A DNA stretch of 64,000 nucleotides from Mixta mediterraneensis (GTDB lineage Bacteria; Pseudomonadota; Gammaproteobacteria; Enterobacterales; Enterobacteriaceae), in assembly GCF_014946725.1 (NCBI RefSeq), contig NZ_JACFXY010000002.1:372001-436000 (forward strand), given 5' to 3'. The translations under genes were made by a program, and so were the position numbers. Within the stretch, counting starts at the first letter, position 1, and each line of letters opens with the position of its first letter. This document shows positions 23,834 to 32,889 of this stretch, piece after piece. The notes under the pieces were generated by a model, which ran no database searches, was not told the DNA's origin, and worked only from the letters and a program-made list of their open reading frames with translations.

Positions 23834-24174
23834 AGTACGGCAAGCTGACAGATGGTGAAATCAGCGTGCTGGTCTGCAGGCTGGAAAATCCGAAGTATGA
23901 GGCAGTAGTACACCCGAACAATCCAAAGGGCGCCCAATATACACGGAATTTTGGCAGGATCAGCCATAAGTACGGTTTCTTTCCTTGCTCACGAAGTGAG
24001 GACGGCTTCCAGATTGCCATACGCAACCGGATCGCCATTGCGCCAGCATCCAAAACGACATGGGAAGCGAGACACGAAAGCGGTGTAGCCGCCCGGCATA
24101 AAAACCCGTTAAGAGCAGCGATGATTGTATATCTGATGGTAAAAGATTTTGAGGAGGGGAACAATGCAAGCTGA
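23830..24174 (+). CDS. DUF2591/NinX-like phage protein
   Basis: 114 aa. MKYGKLTDGEISVLVCRLEN starts it, and the C-terminus HKNPLRAAMIVYLMVKDFEE is the segment I associate with DUF2591 (NinX-type) proteins of lambdoid phages. It overlaps the start of the excisionase-like gene by 11 bp. Function unknown. Confidence 0.6.
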   Translation: MKYGKLTDGEISVLVCRLENPKYEAVVHPNNPKGAQYTRNFGRISHKYGFFPCSRSEDGFQIAIRNRIAIAPASKTTWEARHESGVAARHKNPLRAAMIVYLMVKDFEEGNNAS

Positions 24175-24382
24175 TGAAATTATGCTCACGGCTGACGTGC
24201 TGAAGCGCTACAAGATTTCTCGCAGCACTCTTTACTTCTGGAGCACGCCAGAGAGGATGCCGGCATGTTTCAGCCGCCCATTCCCCAAACCAACGATCGG
24301 GGGGAGCCCTAAGCGCTGGCGGGGAGCAGACCTGCTGAAATGGGAAGAGGAAGTCAGTTGTATTAGTCGCGACTTGATCTGA
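24164..24382 (+). CDS. AlpA/Xis-type DNA-binding protein, C-terminus altered by IS481
   Basis: 72 aa from the ATG at 24164 with GAGGAGGGG before it. A winged-HTH of the MerR/AlpA type is visible: LTADVLKRYKISRSTLYFWS and SPKRWRGADLLKWEEEV. The gene lies beside the integrase, where an excisionase is expected. IS481 copy B inserted in codon 63-65 region: the restored frame reads EEVSIMPADTQPPSPGA and ends near 25610, while now it ends VSCISRDLI inside the IS. The DNA-binding part is intact. Confidence 0.75.
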   Translation: MQADEIMLTADVLKRYKISRSTLYFWSTPERMPACFSRPFPKPTIGGSPKRWRGADLLKWEEEVSCISRDLI

Positions 24383-25559
24383 CACTGGACCTTGAAAGGT
24401 TGAGAGTTACCGGTTTTGATATAGGTGTCCAATCCTTAAACAAAACGCGAGGTAACTCTCATGCTTCATACTAACAATCCCATCATCAAACACAAAGCCG
24501 GCCTGCTCAATCTCGCCGAAGAACTCGGCAACGTATCAAAAGCCTGCAAGATCATGGGCGTGTCACGCGACACGTTTTACCGTTATCAGGAACTGGCTGC
24601 TGAAGGCGGCATTGATGCGCTGGTTAACCAGAACCGGCGGGTTCCCAACCTGAAGAACCGCGCCGACGAAGCCACTGAACGCGCGGTTGTTGAATATGCC
24701 GTTGAGTTTCCGGCCCACGGGCAGCACCGGACCAGCAATGAGCTGCGTAAAAAAGGCGTGTTTATCTCCGGCAGCGGCGTGCGCTCCGTCTGGCAGCGAC
24801 ACGATCTGGAGAACTTCCGTAAACGCCTGAAGGCGCTTGAGGAAAAGGTCGCCAGAGAAGGCATCGTGCTTACCGACGCTCAAATCGCTGCACTGGAGAA
24901 AAAGGCACACGACGACGATGCCTGTGGTGAAATCGAGACGGCTCACCCGGGTTATCTGGGGTCGCAGGACACTTTCTACGTTGGCAATCTGAAGGGCGTG
25001 GGCCGCATCTACCAGCAGACGTTCGTGGATACGTACTCGAAAGTGGCCCACTGCAAGCTGTATACGAGTAAAACGCCGATCACAGCTGCCGACCTGCTCA
25101 ATGATCGTGTACTGCCGTTCTATGAGGCTCAGGGGCTGCCAATGCTGAGAATACTGACCGACAGGGGTACGGAGTACTGTGGTAAAGTGGAGCAGCATGA
25201 TTATCAGCTTTATCTGGCGATCAACGATATCGACCATACAAAAACGAAGGCGATGTCTCCGCAGACAAACGGCATCTGCGAGCGCTTCCATAAAACCATT
25301 TTGCAGGATTTTTATCAGGTTACGTTCCGCAAGAAGTTATACGGAGACCTGGAAAGCCTGCAGGCAGATCTGGTCAACTGGTTGTGGCATTACAATAATG
25401 AGCGAACTCATCAGGGAAAAATGTGCTGCGGGCGAACGCCGATGGCGACTTTACTTGATGGAAAACGAGTCTGGGCAGAAAAGAATCTGAACCAGATTTA
25501 ATCTGACAGACACCTGTATAAATAACCGGTAACTGTCAGATCAGGTCTGAGCTAGTACA
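24359..25559 (+). mobile_element. IS481-family insertion sequence, copy B
   Basis: 1201 bp, starting TGTATTAG and ending CTAGTACA, flanked by the 7-bp duplication AGTCAGT (24352-24358 and 25560-25566). Same length and ends as copy A (12341-13541) but in the opposite orientation. It lies in the excisionase-like gene, a few bases from the integrase stop codon. Confidence 0.94.
24461..25501 (+). CDS. IS481-family transposase, copy B
   Basis: 346 aa, identical to copy A except four residues. DDE residues lie in QTFVDTYSKVA, RILTDRGTEY and GICERFHKTIL. DTYSK is the more usual motif for the family, so copy A carries the variant. The frame is intact and the inverted repeats complete, so both copies may be active. 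Confidence 0.95.
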   Translation: MLHTNNPIIKHKAGLLNLAEELGNVSKACKIMGVSRDTFYRYQELAAEGGIDALVNQNRRVPNLKNRADEATERAVVEYAVEFPAHGQHRTSNELRKKGVFISGSGVRSVWQRHDLENFRKRLKALEEKVAREGIVLTDAQIAALEKKAHDDDACGEIETAHPGYLGSQDTFYVGNLKGVGRIYQQTFVDTYSKVAHCKLYTSKTPITAADLLNDRVLPFYEAQGLPMLRILTDRGTEYCGKVEQHDYQLYLAINDIDHTKTKAMSPQTNGICERFHKTILQDFYQVTFRKKLYGDLESLQADLVNWLWHYNNERTHQGKMCCGRTPMATLLDGKRVWAEKNLNQI

Positions 25560-25567
25560 AGTCAGTA

Positions 25568-26764
25568 TTATGCCAGCCGACACGCAACCACCTTCTCCAG
25601 GTGCCTGACCCACACATCTAACCAGATGTGCTGGTCATCAAGGTAATCGTGAAGGTTGTAACGCGCCATAACGCCTCCCATCTGATGCCCCATCAACTTC
25701 TCTATCACATGTGGCGGCGCGCCGAGTTCAGAAAGGCGCGTTGCTACAGTTCTTCGCAAGTCATGTAGCGACCATTCCTTCATCCCGTTCTTCATAATTA
25801 TCTGCTGGGAGAAGAAAGCAATATTTGGCTGAGCTGGCGGCTTGTCATCTTCCGGAGACTTGTAACGAGACCGGGTAATGACATGCTTTGTTATGGACTG
25901 CTTTTGGTGTTGCTGGAGCATTATCACAGCTGGTTCCGGTAGTGCCCTTCTTATCGTTTTGCCGGTTTTATATTCGCTGGCTGGAACGGTCCACGTTTTT
26001 TCCTTGAAGTTGAACCATTCCCATTTGGCGACTCTGATTTCATTGCTGCGGCAACCTGTCATCATAAGAAACCGCATGATGATTTGCTGGCGCACCGGCA
26101 ATTCATTCAGGGTGTTCCAGACAAGCCGGATTTCATCGTCAGAAAGGACTCTGTCTTTCATCGCTGCTGCTATTGCCACGTCTGAACGTCGCAGGTCTGC
26201 AAGAGGGTTAATATCTATCACCCCCCTGTTATGGCAGAAGCGAAAAGCACGTTGCATCAGGCTTAGAATCTCACCGGTAACAACCCGTCGCCCCATACCA
26301 TCAAACAGGCTGAGCCAGTGACTCTTGGTTGTGTGATTTACAATCATCTGGCCTAACACTGGCTTTACATGATTCTGAAAGTTCTGCCTGTTTTTATGAA
26401 TCTTAATAAGGCCCTCTGGCTTGCAGTAATGCTCTTCCCAGTAATCAAAAGCCTCCTCAACAGTCATGGCTTCGATTTTTTTTATGCGGTCCAGAGCTAC
26501 CTGCCGGCGAGGATCTAACCCTTCGGTAATCCACAGCCTAAATTGCTGGCGTCGTTCCCTTGCCTGTGAGAGGGATATCGACGGATAATCCCCTATAGTT
26601 AGCTGGATGGGCTTACCCTCCCAGCGATACCGGTAAAAAAATGTCACGCCACCTGAAATGGACAGCCTGACATTGAGACCGTGTGAGTCAGAAATGATCT
26701 CGATTTTGTCGCGGCGCTTTCCCAGTGCCTTCCTGAGTTTGGTATCTGTGAGCAATGTGTACAC
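25568..26764 (-). CDS. int: Tyrosine-recombinase integrase, P4-like
   Basis: About 398 aa from GTG at 26764; TTG at 26755 is an equally good start and the frame is open further up to 26866. N-terminal DUF4102-type arm-binding part (LTDTKLRKALGKRRDKIEII; GVTFFYRYRWEGKPIQLTIG DYPS), core-binding helices, and the catalytic domain with Arg in TGCRSNEIRVAKW, HxxR in LHDLRRTVATRL, His in KLMGHQMGG and Tyr in ARYNLHDYLD. It reads away from the attachment region, as usual for an integrase next to att. The start region overlaps a palindrome array. Confidence 0.94.
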   Translation of the reverse strand: MYTLLTDTKLRKALGKRRDKIEIISDSHGLNVRLSISGGVTFFYRYRWEGKPIQLTIGDYPSISLSQARERRQQFRLWITEGLDPRRQVALDRIKKIEAMTVEEAFDYWEEHYCKPEGLIKIHKNRQNFQNHVKPVLGQMIVNHTTKSHWLSLFDGMGRRVVTGEILSLMQRAFRFCHNRGVIDINPLADLRRSDVAIAAAMKDRVLSDDEIRLVWNTLNELPVRQQIIMRFLMMTGCRSNEIRVAKWEWFNFKEKTWTVPASEYKTGKTIRRALPEPAVIMLQQHQKQSITKHVITRSRYKSPEDDKPPAQPNIAFFSQQIIMKNGMKEWSLHDLRRTVATRLSELGAPPHVIEKLMGHQMGGVMARYNLHDYLDDQHIWLDVWVRHLEKVVACRLA

Positions 26765-26793
26765 CCCTTTTGCGTATACGCAGGAGTGTACAC
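26757..26793. repeat. Symmetric palindrome array at integrase start
   Basis: GTGTACAC (26757-26764), TGCGTATACGCA (26771-26782) and GTGTACAC (26786-26793): three perfect palindromes in 37 bp. They overlap the likely start codons and promoter of int and lie between int and the attachment site. Likely sites for an int regulator or directionality factor. Confidence 0.7.
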
Positions 26794-26862
26794 AAAATCT
26801 ATAAATTAAAGCTACACAGATTAAAGCGCAGTAAAACATCACGAAGCACAAATGAGAGATAA

Positions 26863-26943
26863 GCACCTGATATGAAATGCTTTTATAAATTAGATTTGCG
26901 CGAAGTAAATCATAGTAAAACGGATACGTATGCCCTCCGATAA
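26863..26943 (+). other. Prophage/host junction: sapB 3' end, attachment region
   Basis: In one frame the host side reads SKTDTYALR and stops at TAA (26941-26943), overlapping the sapC ATG by 14 bp. E. coli SapB ends in HKEWYALR and overlaps sapC in the same way, so these last codons are the 3' end of sapB. Upstream the frame continues into AT-rich phage-like DNA and closes at TAA 26860. The attachment core must lie within the last sapB codons. ATG at 26872 opens a 23-codon frame ending at the same stop. Confidence 0.8.
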
Positions 26944-27820
26944 TATCTACGCAGAGAAACGGCTACCGAGCGCCTTTCGGCAAAGCTGGCACCATTTTTA
27001 TGCTGATACCACTGCCATGATTGGTCTGTACGGCTTTGCTACTTTGCTGCTCCTGTGTTTGTTCGGCGGCCTGTTGGCACCTTACGGCATCGATCAACAG
27101 TTTCTTGGGTATCAGCTGCTGCCTCCCTCCTGGTCACGCTATGGCGATGTCTCGTTTTTCCTTGGCACCGATGATTTAGGCCGCGATGTATTAAGCCGAC
27201 TGCTGAAGGGAGCGGCACCAACGGTGGGGGCCGCTATTCTCGTCACGCTGTTTGCCACCGTCTGCGCACTGCTGCTTGGCGTGCTGGCGGGTATGACGCA
27301 TGGCGTGCGGTCAGCAGTAATGAATCACATACTGGATACGCTGCTGTCGCTCCCTTCATTACTACTGGCAATTATTGTGGTGGCGTTTCTCGGTCCGCGA
27401 CTTGAGCACGCATTACTGGCGGTATGGCTGGCGCTGATGCCGCGTCTGGTGCGCACTATCTATAGCGCGGTACATGATGAGCTGGAGAAAGAGTATGTCG
27501 TGGCGGCCCGGCTGGATGGCGCCACCAGCAGCAATATTTTGCGATATGCGATTTTGCCGAACGTGTTGCCGATGTTAATTAGCGAAATTACCCGTGCGCT
27601 GTCCATGGCGATTCTGGATATTGCAGCGCTGGGCTTTCTTGATCTGGGCGCGCAACTGCCTTCGCCCGAATGGGGCGCGATGCTCGGCGATTCACTGGAA
27701 CTGATCTACGTCGCGCCGTGGACGGTGATGCTCCCTGGCGCGGCGCTAATGATCAGCGTATTGATTGTTAACCTGCTCGGTGACGGTATTCGCCGTGCCG
27801 TCGAAGCGGGAGTGGAATAA
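26930..27820 (+). CDS. sapC: Peptide ABC transporter permease SapC
   Basis: 296 aa, same length as E. coli SapC. Inner-membrane permease of the SapABCDF system, linked in enterics to antimicrobial peptide resistance, potassium uptake and putrescine export. Six predicted membrane helices; [20 protein letters not shown] and the EAA-type loop [21 protein letters not shown] are typical of the DppC family. Only its own sapD and sapF follow; sapA and sapB are separated from it by the prophage. It has no good Shine-Dalgarno, which fits a gene normally coupled to sapB translation. Confidence 0.97.
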   Translation: MPSDNIYAEKRLPSAFRQSWHHFYADTTAMIGLYGFATLLLLCLFGGLLAPYGIDQQFLGYQLLPPSWSRYGDVSFFLGTDDLGRDVLSRLLKGAAPTVGAAILVTLFATVCALLLGVLAGMTHGVRSAVMNHILDTLLSLPSLLLAIIVVAFLGPRLEHALLAVWLALMPRLVRTIYSAVHDELEKEYVVAARLDGATSSNILRYAILPNVLPMLISEITRALSMAILDIAALGFLDLGAQLPSPEWGAMLGDSLELIYVAPWTVMLPGAALMISVLIVNLLGDGIRRAVEAGVE

Positions 27821-28815
27821 TGCCGTTACTTGATATTCGCACCCTGACCATTGAATTTATGACCGCCGATGGTCCGGTTACAGCGGTTGATCGCGTCAAC
27901 CTGACCCTGAATGCGGGTGAAATTCGTGGTCTGGTGGGTGAATCCGGGTCGGGAAAAAGTCTGGTGGCAAAAGCTATCTGCGGCGTCACTAAGGATAACT
28001 GGCGCGTTACCGCCGACCGTATGCGTTTCGACGACATCGATCTGCTACGCCTGTCGGCACGCGAGCGTCGTCGTATTATCGGTCACAACGTGTCGATGAT
28101 TTTCCAGGAGCCGCAGTCTTGTCTTGATCCCTCAGAAAGCATTGGCCGACAGTTAATGCAGGCGATCCCTCGCTGGACCTTTAAAGGACGCTGGTATCAA
28201 CGTTGTTGGTTCTGGCGTAAAGCGCGTGCCATCGAGCTGTTGCATCGCGTTGGCATTAAAGATCACAAAGACATCATGCGCAGTTTCCCCTATGAGCTGA
28301 CCGAGGGCGAATGCCAGAAGGTAATGATAGCGATTGCCCTGGCGAATCAGCCACGTCTGTTGATTGCCGATGAGCCAACGAATGCGATGGAACCCACCAC
28401 TCAGGCGCAAATCTTTCGCCTGTTGAGTCGGCTCAATCAGAACAATAACACCACAATTTTGTTGATCAGCCATGACCTGCGCACCATGAGCCAATGGGCG
28501 AATCGCATTAATGTAATGTATTGCGGGCAAACGGTAGAAACAGCCCAAAGCGAAGATCTCATGTCGATTCCGCACCATCCTTATACCCAGGCACTAATAC
28601 GTGCGATGCCCGATTTTGGCCGCTCGCTGCCGCATAAAAGCCGCCTGAACACCCTTTCCGGTGCCATTCCGTCACTGGAAAGTTTGCCGATTGGCTGTCG
28701 GCTTGGACCGCGCTGCCCCTATGCACAACGCAAATGTGTGGAAACGCCGCGTCTGACCGGCAGTAAATCGCACCTTTATGCCTGCCATTTCCCGTTGAAT
28801 ATGGAGGAGCAATAG
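27820..28815 (+). CDS. sapD: ABC transporter ATPase SapD
   Basis: 331 aa. Walker [15 protein letters not shown] (about residue 40), a degenerate signature [14 protein letters not shown] in place of LSGGQ (as in E. coli SapD, where I recall the same), and Walker [13 protein letters not shown]. The C-terminal part has the Cys-rich [19 protein letters not shown] typical of oligopeptide transporter ATPases. It overlaps the sapC stop by one base and is followed by sapF after 1 bp. Confidence 0.97.
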   Translation: MPLLDIRTLTIEFMTADGPVTAVDRVNLTLNAGEIRGLVGESGSGKSLVAKAICGVTKDNWRVTADRMRFDDIDLLRLSARERRRIIGHNVSMIFQEPQSCLDPSESIGRQLMQAIPRWTFKGRWYQRCWFWRKARAIELLHRVGIKDHKDIMRSFPYELTEGECQKVMIAIALANQPRLLIADEPTNAMEPTTQAQIFRLLSRLNQNNNTTILLISHDLRTMSQWANRINVMYCGQTVETAQSEDLMSIPHHPYTQALIRAMPDFGRSLPHKSRLNTLSGAIPSLESLPIGCRLGPRCPYAQRKCVETPRLTGSKSHLYACHFPLNMEEQ

Positions 28816-28816
28816 T

Positions 28817-29614
28817 ATGGAAACGCTGCTTGAGGTACGTAACCTTAGCAAGACCTTTCGCTATCGCACCGGGCTGTTTCGCCGCCAGCATGTTGAAGCG
28901 GTGAAATCGGTGAGTTTTACGCTTCGCGAAAAGCAGACGCTGGCGATTATCGGCGAAAATGGTTCGGGGAAATCGACATTAGCGAAGATGTTAAGCGGTA
29001 TGATTCCCCCTGGCGAAGGTGAAATCCTGATTGACGATCATGCGCTTGAGTATGGTGATTACGGCTATCGTAGCCAGCGCATCCGCATGATCTTTCAGGA
29101 CCCATCAAACTCCCTGAATCCACGCCAGCGCGTGAGTCAAATTCTCGATTTTCCGCTGCGGCTCAATACCGATCTTGATGCTGAGGCGCGTGAGAAGCGT
29201 ATTATCGCCACGCTGCGTCAGGTGGGTTTGCTGCGCGACCATGCCGGTTATTATCCGCACATGCTGGCGCCAGGGCAAAAGCAGCGCCTGGGCCTGGCCC
29301 GCGCACTGATCCTGCAACCAAAAATTATCGTTGCCGATGAAGCCCTTGCCTCACTGGATATGACCATGCGTTCGCAGCTGGTAAACCTGATGCTTGAATT
29401 GCAGGAAAAACATGGCATCGCCTATATTTATGTTACCCAGCATCTCGGCATGATGAAGCACATCAGCGACCAGGTTTTGGTCATGCATCAGGGCGAAGTG
29501 GTGGAGCGTGGCGGTACCGCTGACGTGCTGGCTTCGCCCCTGCACGAACTGACAAAGCGGTTAATCAGCAGCCATTTTGGCGAGGCGCTGACCGCCGAAG
29601 CCTGGCGACGCTAG
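28817..29614 (+). CDS. sapF: ABC transporter ATPase SapF
   Basis: 265 aa, second ATPase of the Sap transporter. Walker A IIGENGSGKSTLAKML, signature LAPGQKQRLGLARAL and Walker B IIVADEALASLDM are all present; TQHLGMMKHISDQVLVMHQG covers the H-loop. Last gene of the sap operon; fabI follows after 148 bp with its own promoter. Confidence 0.97.
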   Translation: METLLEVRNLSKTFRYRTGLFRRQHVEAVKSVSFTLREKQTLAIIGENGSGKSTLAKMLSGMIPPGEGEILIDDHALEYGDYGYRSQRIRMIFQDPSNSLNPRQRVSQILDFPLRLNTDLDAEAREKRIIATLRQVGLLRDHAGYYPHMLAPGQKQRLGLARALILQPKIIVADEALASLDMTMRSQLVNLMLELQEKHGIAYIYVTQHLGMMKHISDQVLVMHQGEVVERGGTADVLASPLHELTKRLISSHFGEALTAEAWRR

Positions 29615-29675
29615 CGCTGATTTTTACCGCATATCGCGGAATTGACGGGTCGATTTACCCGATCTCCATGAGACG

Positions 29676-29684
29676 TGCTAGAAT
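29676..29684 (+). promoter_or_regulatory. Extended -10 promoter of fabI
   Basis: TGCTAGAAT gives an extended -10 box (TGn TAGAAT) about 79 bp upstream of the fabI ATG. No strong -35 box is visible, as allowed for this promoter type. Confidence 0.5.
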
Positions 29685-29762
29685 CCGCACGTCGATTAAC
29701 GTCGGTCGCTCACTTTTTAATCAATGCGACCGCCAACAACAATGACCATAAGGATTACAGCT

Positions 29763-30551
29763 ATGGGTTTTCTTTCCGGTAAGCGCATTCTGATTACTGG
29801 CGTTGCCAGTAAACTCTCCATCGCCTACGGTATTGCACAGGCGATGCACAAGCAGGGCGCAGAACTGGCTTTCACTTACCAAAACGACAAACTGAAAGGT
29901 CGTGTGGAAGAGTTTGCTAAAGATTTGGGTTCCGACATCGTTCTGCCGTGTGACGTTGCAGAAGACGAAAGCATCAAATCACTGTTCACTGAACTGGCAA
30001 AAACCTGGCCGAAATTTGACGGTTTCGTTCACTCAATTGGCTTCGCATCAGGCGATCAGCTGGATGGCGACTATGTGAATGCCGTAACCCGCGAAGGGTT
30101 CAAAATCGCTCACGATATCAGCGCCTACAGCTTTGTTGCGATGGCGAAAGAGTGTCGCGAGATGCTGAACCCAAATGCTGCGTTGCTGACCCTCTCTTAT
30201 CTGGGTGCTGAGCGTGCTATCCCTAACTATAACGTAATGGGCCTGGCGAAAGCGTCACTGGAAGCGAACGTGCGCTATATGGCGAACGCGATGGGACCAG
30301 AAGGCGTCCGCGTCAATGCCGTTTCTGCTGGCCCAATCCGTACTCTGGCAGCTTCAGGCATCAAAGACTTCCGTAAAATGCTGGCACACTGCGAAGCGGT
30401 TACCCCAATTCGTCGTACCGTAACCATTGAAGACGTCGGCAACTCAGCAGCATTCCTGTGCTCTGATTTGGCTGGCGGCATTACCGGTGAAATTGTTCAC
30501 GTAGATGGTGGCTTCAGCATCGCGGCTATGAACGAGCTGGAACTCAAATAA
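29763..30551 (+). CDS. fabI: Enoyl-ACP reductase FabI
   Basis: 262 aa from the ATG at 29763 (AAGGA upstream). NADH-dependent reductase of fatty acid elongation. Rossmann start [17 protein letters not shown]; catalytic Tyr146 (LSYLGAE), Tyr156 (PNYNVMG) and Lys163 (LAKASL) fall at the E. coli positions. Gly93, Met159 and Phe203, the positions changed in known triclosan-resistant mutants, are the sensitive residues. Monocistronic, with promoter and terminator on either side. Confidence 0.98.
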   Translation: MGFLSGKRILITGVASKLSIAYGIAQAMHKQGAELAFTYQNDKLKGRVEEFAKDLGSDIVLPCDVAEDESIKSLFTELAKTWPKFDGFVHSIGFASGDQLDGDYVNAVTREGFKIAHDISAYSFVAMAKECREMLNPNAALLTLSYLGAERAIPNYNVMGLAKASLEANVRYMANAMGPEGVRVNAVSAGPIRTLAASGIKDFRKMLAHCEAVTPIRRTVTIEDVGNSAAFLCSDLAGGITGEIVHVDGGFSIAAMNELELK

Positions 30552-30558
30552 GTTCTTC

Positions 30559-30584
30559 AGGGCGAGCCTGTCTCGCCCTTGTTT
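30559..30584 (+). terminator. Terminator after fabI
   Basis: AGGGCGAG-CCTGT-CTCGCCCT followed by TTGTTT, 8 bp after the stop. Confidence 0.85.
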
Positions 30585-30767
30585 CCTCTGTGGTTATTTC
30601 TGGCCTGCCCCTGTTTTCCTGCCGTTATATTCAAACGCTATTATTTATCACCGATCATTCTTTTGTCCTGACGTCCCGTTCGGCGACGATAAGTTAGCCC
30701 CTCGACGCCTGGCACGTTTTCAGATTTTCCTCGTGCAGGCGTGCCAGAATTTGCAAAAGGATTGACC

Positions 30768-31886
30768 ATGGAACAACGCCGCTACCCTGGCCATAATCAC
30801 TGGTTTTACGAGAGTCAGACCAGCCCACGCACCTCACAAGCGGCGCCGCTGGTTCCTGAAGCAGCCCACATTAACGATCGTTTCCTGCTGGGTTTACAGC
30901 AGGAAGCTCACGCGTTGCAATCATTGTTGCATGTTAATCAGCCCGCGCTACTGGCGGCGCGCGATCTCAGCCAGGTGTTATTTCCCGCCAGCCTTACGCC
31001 AACATTATCCCACACGCTGACCTTGTATGATCGCCTCAGCACCGCGCTTACCGTTGCCCAGGTGGCCGGTGTGCAGCGCCTGTGTAACCACTATTCCGCC
31101 CGGTTGAATCCGCTGCCGGGGCCTGACTCCTCGCGTGAAAGCAATAATCGCCTGACGCAGATCACCCAATATGCCCGCCAGCTGGCAATGCAGCCTGAGT
31201 TGATCAACGCGGCGTCTATCACTGCCCTTGATGTGGTCGGGTTGAGCGAGCCAGACATCGTCACGCTGAATCAACTGATCGGCTTTGTCTGCTATCAAGC
31301 GCGCGTGGTAGCGGGATTGCATGCATTACATGGTTCCCCGGTTCGTTGGTTACCGGGTATTCCCCTACCGCCCGATGCAGGCAGTGCAGGATTCGGGCAG
31401 GCACAGCGCTGGCAACCGACGCTCAAACCGCTGGAGTTACGTTATGCCAGCGCCGAACAGCTTGCGGCCATTACCCTCTGCCAGCCATACCACGAATTGA
31501 CCGAGGCGAAATGGCTGCTGGCCCACGATCCGGCAGCGCTGTACGGCTGGATAATATTACGCCAGCGATTAGAAACCCAGCAGTTCAACCAGCTGGCGCA
31601 AGCCGCCTGTGCACGTATTCTCGGCAGCCGCTGGGCATTCCAGCATTTTCCTCAAGCAGAGGCGCTTATCGCTTCGGTCGATGAAGCCGTGTCAGATGAA
31701 GAACAGCGACAAATTGTTACGCTGGCGGCCCAGTTAACGCGCGTGCCAGAGCGTTTTAGTGCCGCACAGTTGCAGCCGTTAATGAATCGCGGATGGAAAA
31801 TGGAGACGTTATTTGCGCTCATTCAGTCGGTTGCGCTAAGTAACTGGAACAGCCGCCTGTATTACGCCCTGGGCGAGGCGCGTTAA
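30768..31886 (+). CDS. yciW: YciW family protein (AhpD/CMD-like)
   Basis: 372 aa from the ATG at 30768, which has AAGGA before it. It matches E. coli YciW in its N-terminus (MEQRRYPGHNHWFYESQ) and in the carboxymuconolactone-decarboxylase-like middle (ALDVVGLSEPDIVTLNQLIG; FVCYQARVVAGLHAL). E. coli YciW is tied to cysteine/methionine metabolism by its CysB control, but its reaction is not established. The CxxC of peroxidase-active AhpD is not evident. Position after fabI is conserved in enterics. Confidence 0.88.
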   Translation: MEQRRYPGHNHWFYESQTSPRTSQAAPLVPEAAHINDRFLLGLQQEAHALQSLLHVNQPALLAARDLSQVLFPASLTPTLSHTLTLYDRLSTALTVAQVAGVQRLCNHYSARLNPLPGPDSSRESNNRLTQITQYARQLAMQPELINAASITALDVVGLSEPDIVTLNQLIGFVCYQARVVAGLHALHGSPVRWLPGIPLPPDAGSAGFGQAQRWQPTLKPLELRYASAEQLAAITLCQPYHELTEAKWLLAHDPAALYGWIILRQRLETQQFNQLAQAACARILGSRWAFQHFPQAEALIASVDEAVSDEEQRQIVTLAAQLTRVPERFSAAQLQPLMNRGWKMETLFALIQSVALSNWNSRLYYALGEAR

Positions 31887-32761
31887 GCCAAATGTCCACG
31901 TGCCGCATCAAAGAAATGCTGAGCCAGTGGCGTGGCGCGCCCCGGTTCGGCAATAACCAATGCCGCTTCGCGCGTCATTTTTGTGATGTTGACTGGACGT
32001 TGCGCTAAATCGTGCAACGATTCGGGGAGCAGGTGCCCTTTTGGCGAAATCAGTACGCCTAAGCCCACTTGTGTGCACTGTAGTAGCTGCATAATCGATG
32101 CGCTTTCAACAATCACACGCGGGGTTACACTCGCTTCGCGAAACATCGTATCCAGATAGCGACGGAAATAGCGCGTCGGCTCGGCCAGACACAGCGGTTG
32201 CTGCGCCAGCGTTGCCAGTTCGATCACATCATATTGCGCTAAATCCTGGAAATATTCAGGATGGAAAATGATTTCAACGCCGCGATCGGCGAGTAGCGCG
32301 GCCTGAAAATGCAGCTCACGCAGTGTCGCCATTTCAAAAAAACCGATGCCGACATCAACCGTATGACTGTTTAGCGCCTCCAGTAGCTGATCGGCACTTA
32401 ACACTGCAATGCGGTAATTCAACTGGGGATAACGCGCCTCTACCGCCTTCAGCAATTGTGGCAAGGCGACGCTACATTGTGGCACTACACCAAGACGCAA
32501 AGTACCATTGACGCCGTGTTTCAGCGATTCCACTTCCAGCTTTAACCCCTGATAAACCGAGACGATTTCCCGCGCCCAGGCTAAAACGCGATCGCCTTCT
32601 GGCGTAAAACCGGCAAAATTGTTGCTGCGGTTAATCAAAGACAATCCGAGTTCGCGCTCAAGATTCTTGAGCCGCATCGATAATGTAGGTTGCGTAACAA
32701 AACTGGCTTCGGCGGCACGGCCAAAGTGGCGCTCGCGCTCCAGGTTACAAAGATAAATCAA
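31883..32761 (-). CDS. LysR-family regulator with apparent start-codon loss
   Basis: 292 aa from TTG at 32761. HTH: FGRAAEASFVTQPTLSMRLK (residues about 13-32) with KNLERELGLSLINRSN, then a periplasmic-binding-like effector domain (GTLRLGVVPQCSVALPQLLK; VDVGIGFFE). Family members usually begin MDIKQLxYL. Here exactly (x)DIKQLIYL can be read five codons upstream, but the first codon is ATA (32776-32774), with AGG eight bases before it. So either a rare ATA start, a mutation or a sequencing error. It overlaps the yciW stop by 4 bp. Target genes unknown. Confidence 0.85.
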   Translation of the reverse strand: MIYLCNLERERHFGRAAEASFVTQPTLSMRLKNLERELGLSLINRSNNFAGFTPEGDRVLAWAREIVSVYQGLKLEVESLKHGVNGTLRLGVVPQCSVALPQLLKAVEARYPQLNYRIAVLSADQLLEALNSHTVDVGIGFFEMATLRELHFQAALLADRGVEIIFHPEYFQDLAQYDVIELATLAQQPLCLAEPTRYFRRYLDTMFREASVTPRVIVESASIMQLLQCTQVGLGVLISPKGHLLPESLHDLAQRPVNITKMTREAALVIAEPGRATPLAQHFFDAARGHLA

Positions 32762-32846
32762 TTGTTTTATGTCTATTTTCGTTACCTATCAATGGGATAA
32801 CAAGGATTTCTATGAGTATAAATATAATTATGTACTAATTAACACT

Positions 32847-32866
32847 CCCCTTCCGAAAGGAAGGGG
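32847..32866 (-). repeat. IS200/IS605-type right-end hairpin
   Basis: Perfect CCCCTTCC/GGAAGGGG stem with a 4-base loop, placed 24 bp downstream of the stop of the TnpB remnant. Such hairpins form the right end of IS605-group elements and the 3' part of the TnpB guide-RNA scaffold. Confidence 0.65.
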
Positions 32867-32889
32867 ATTCTTGTTTCGCTGAGCCAAAC

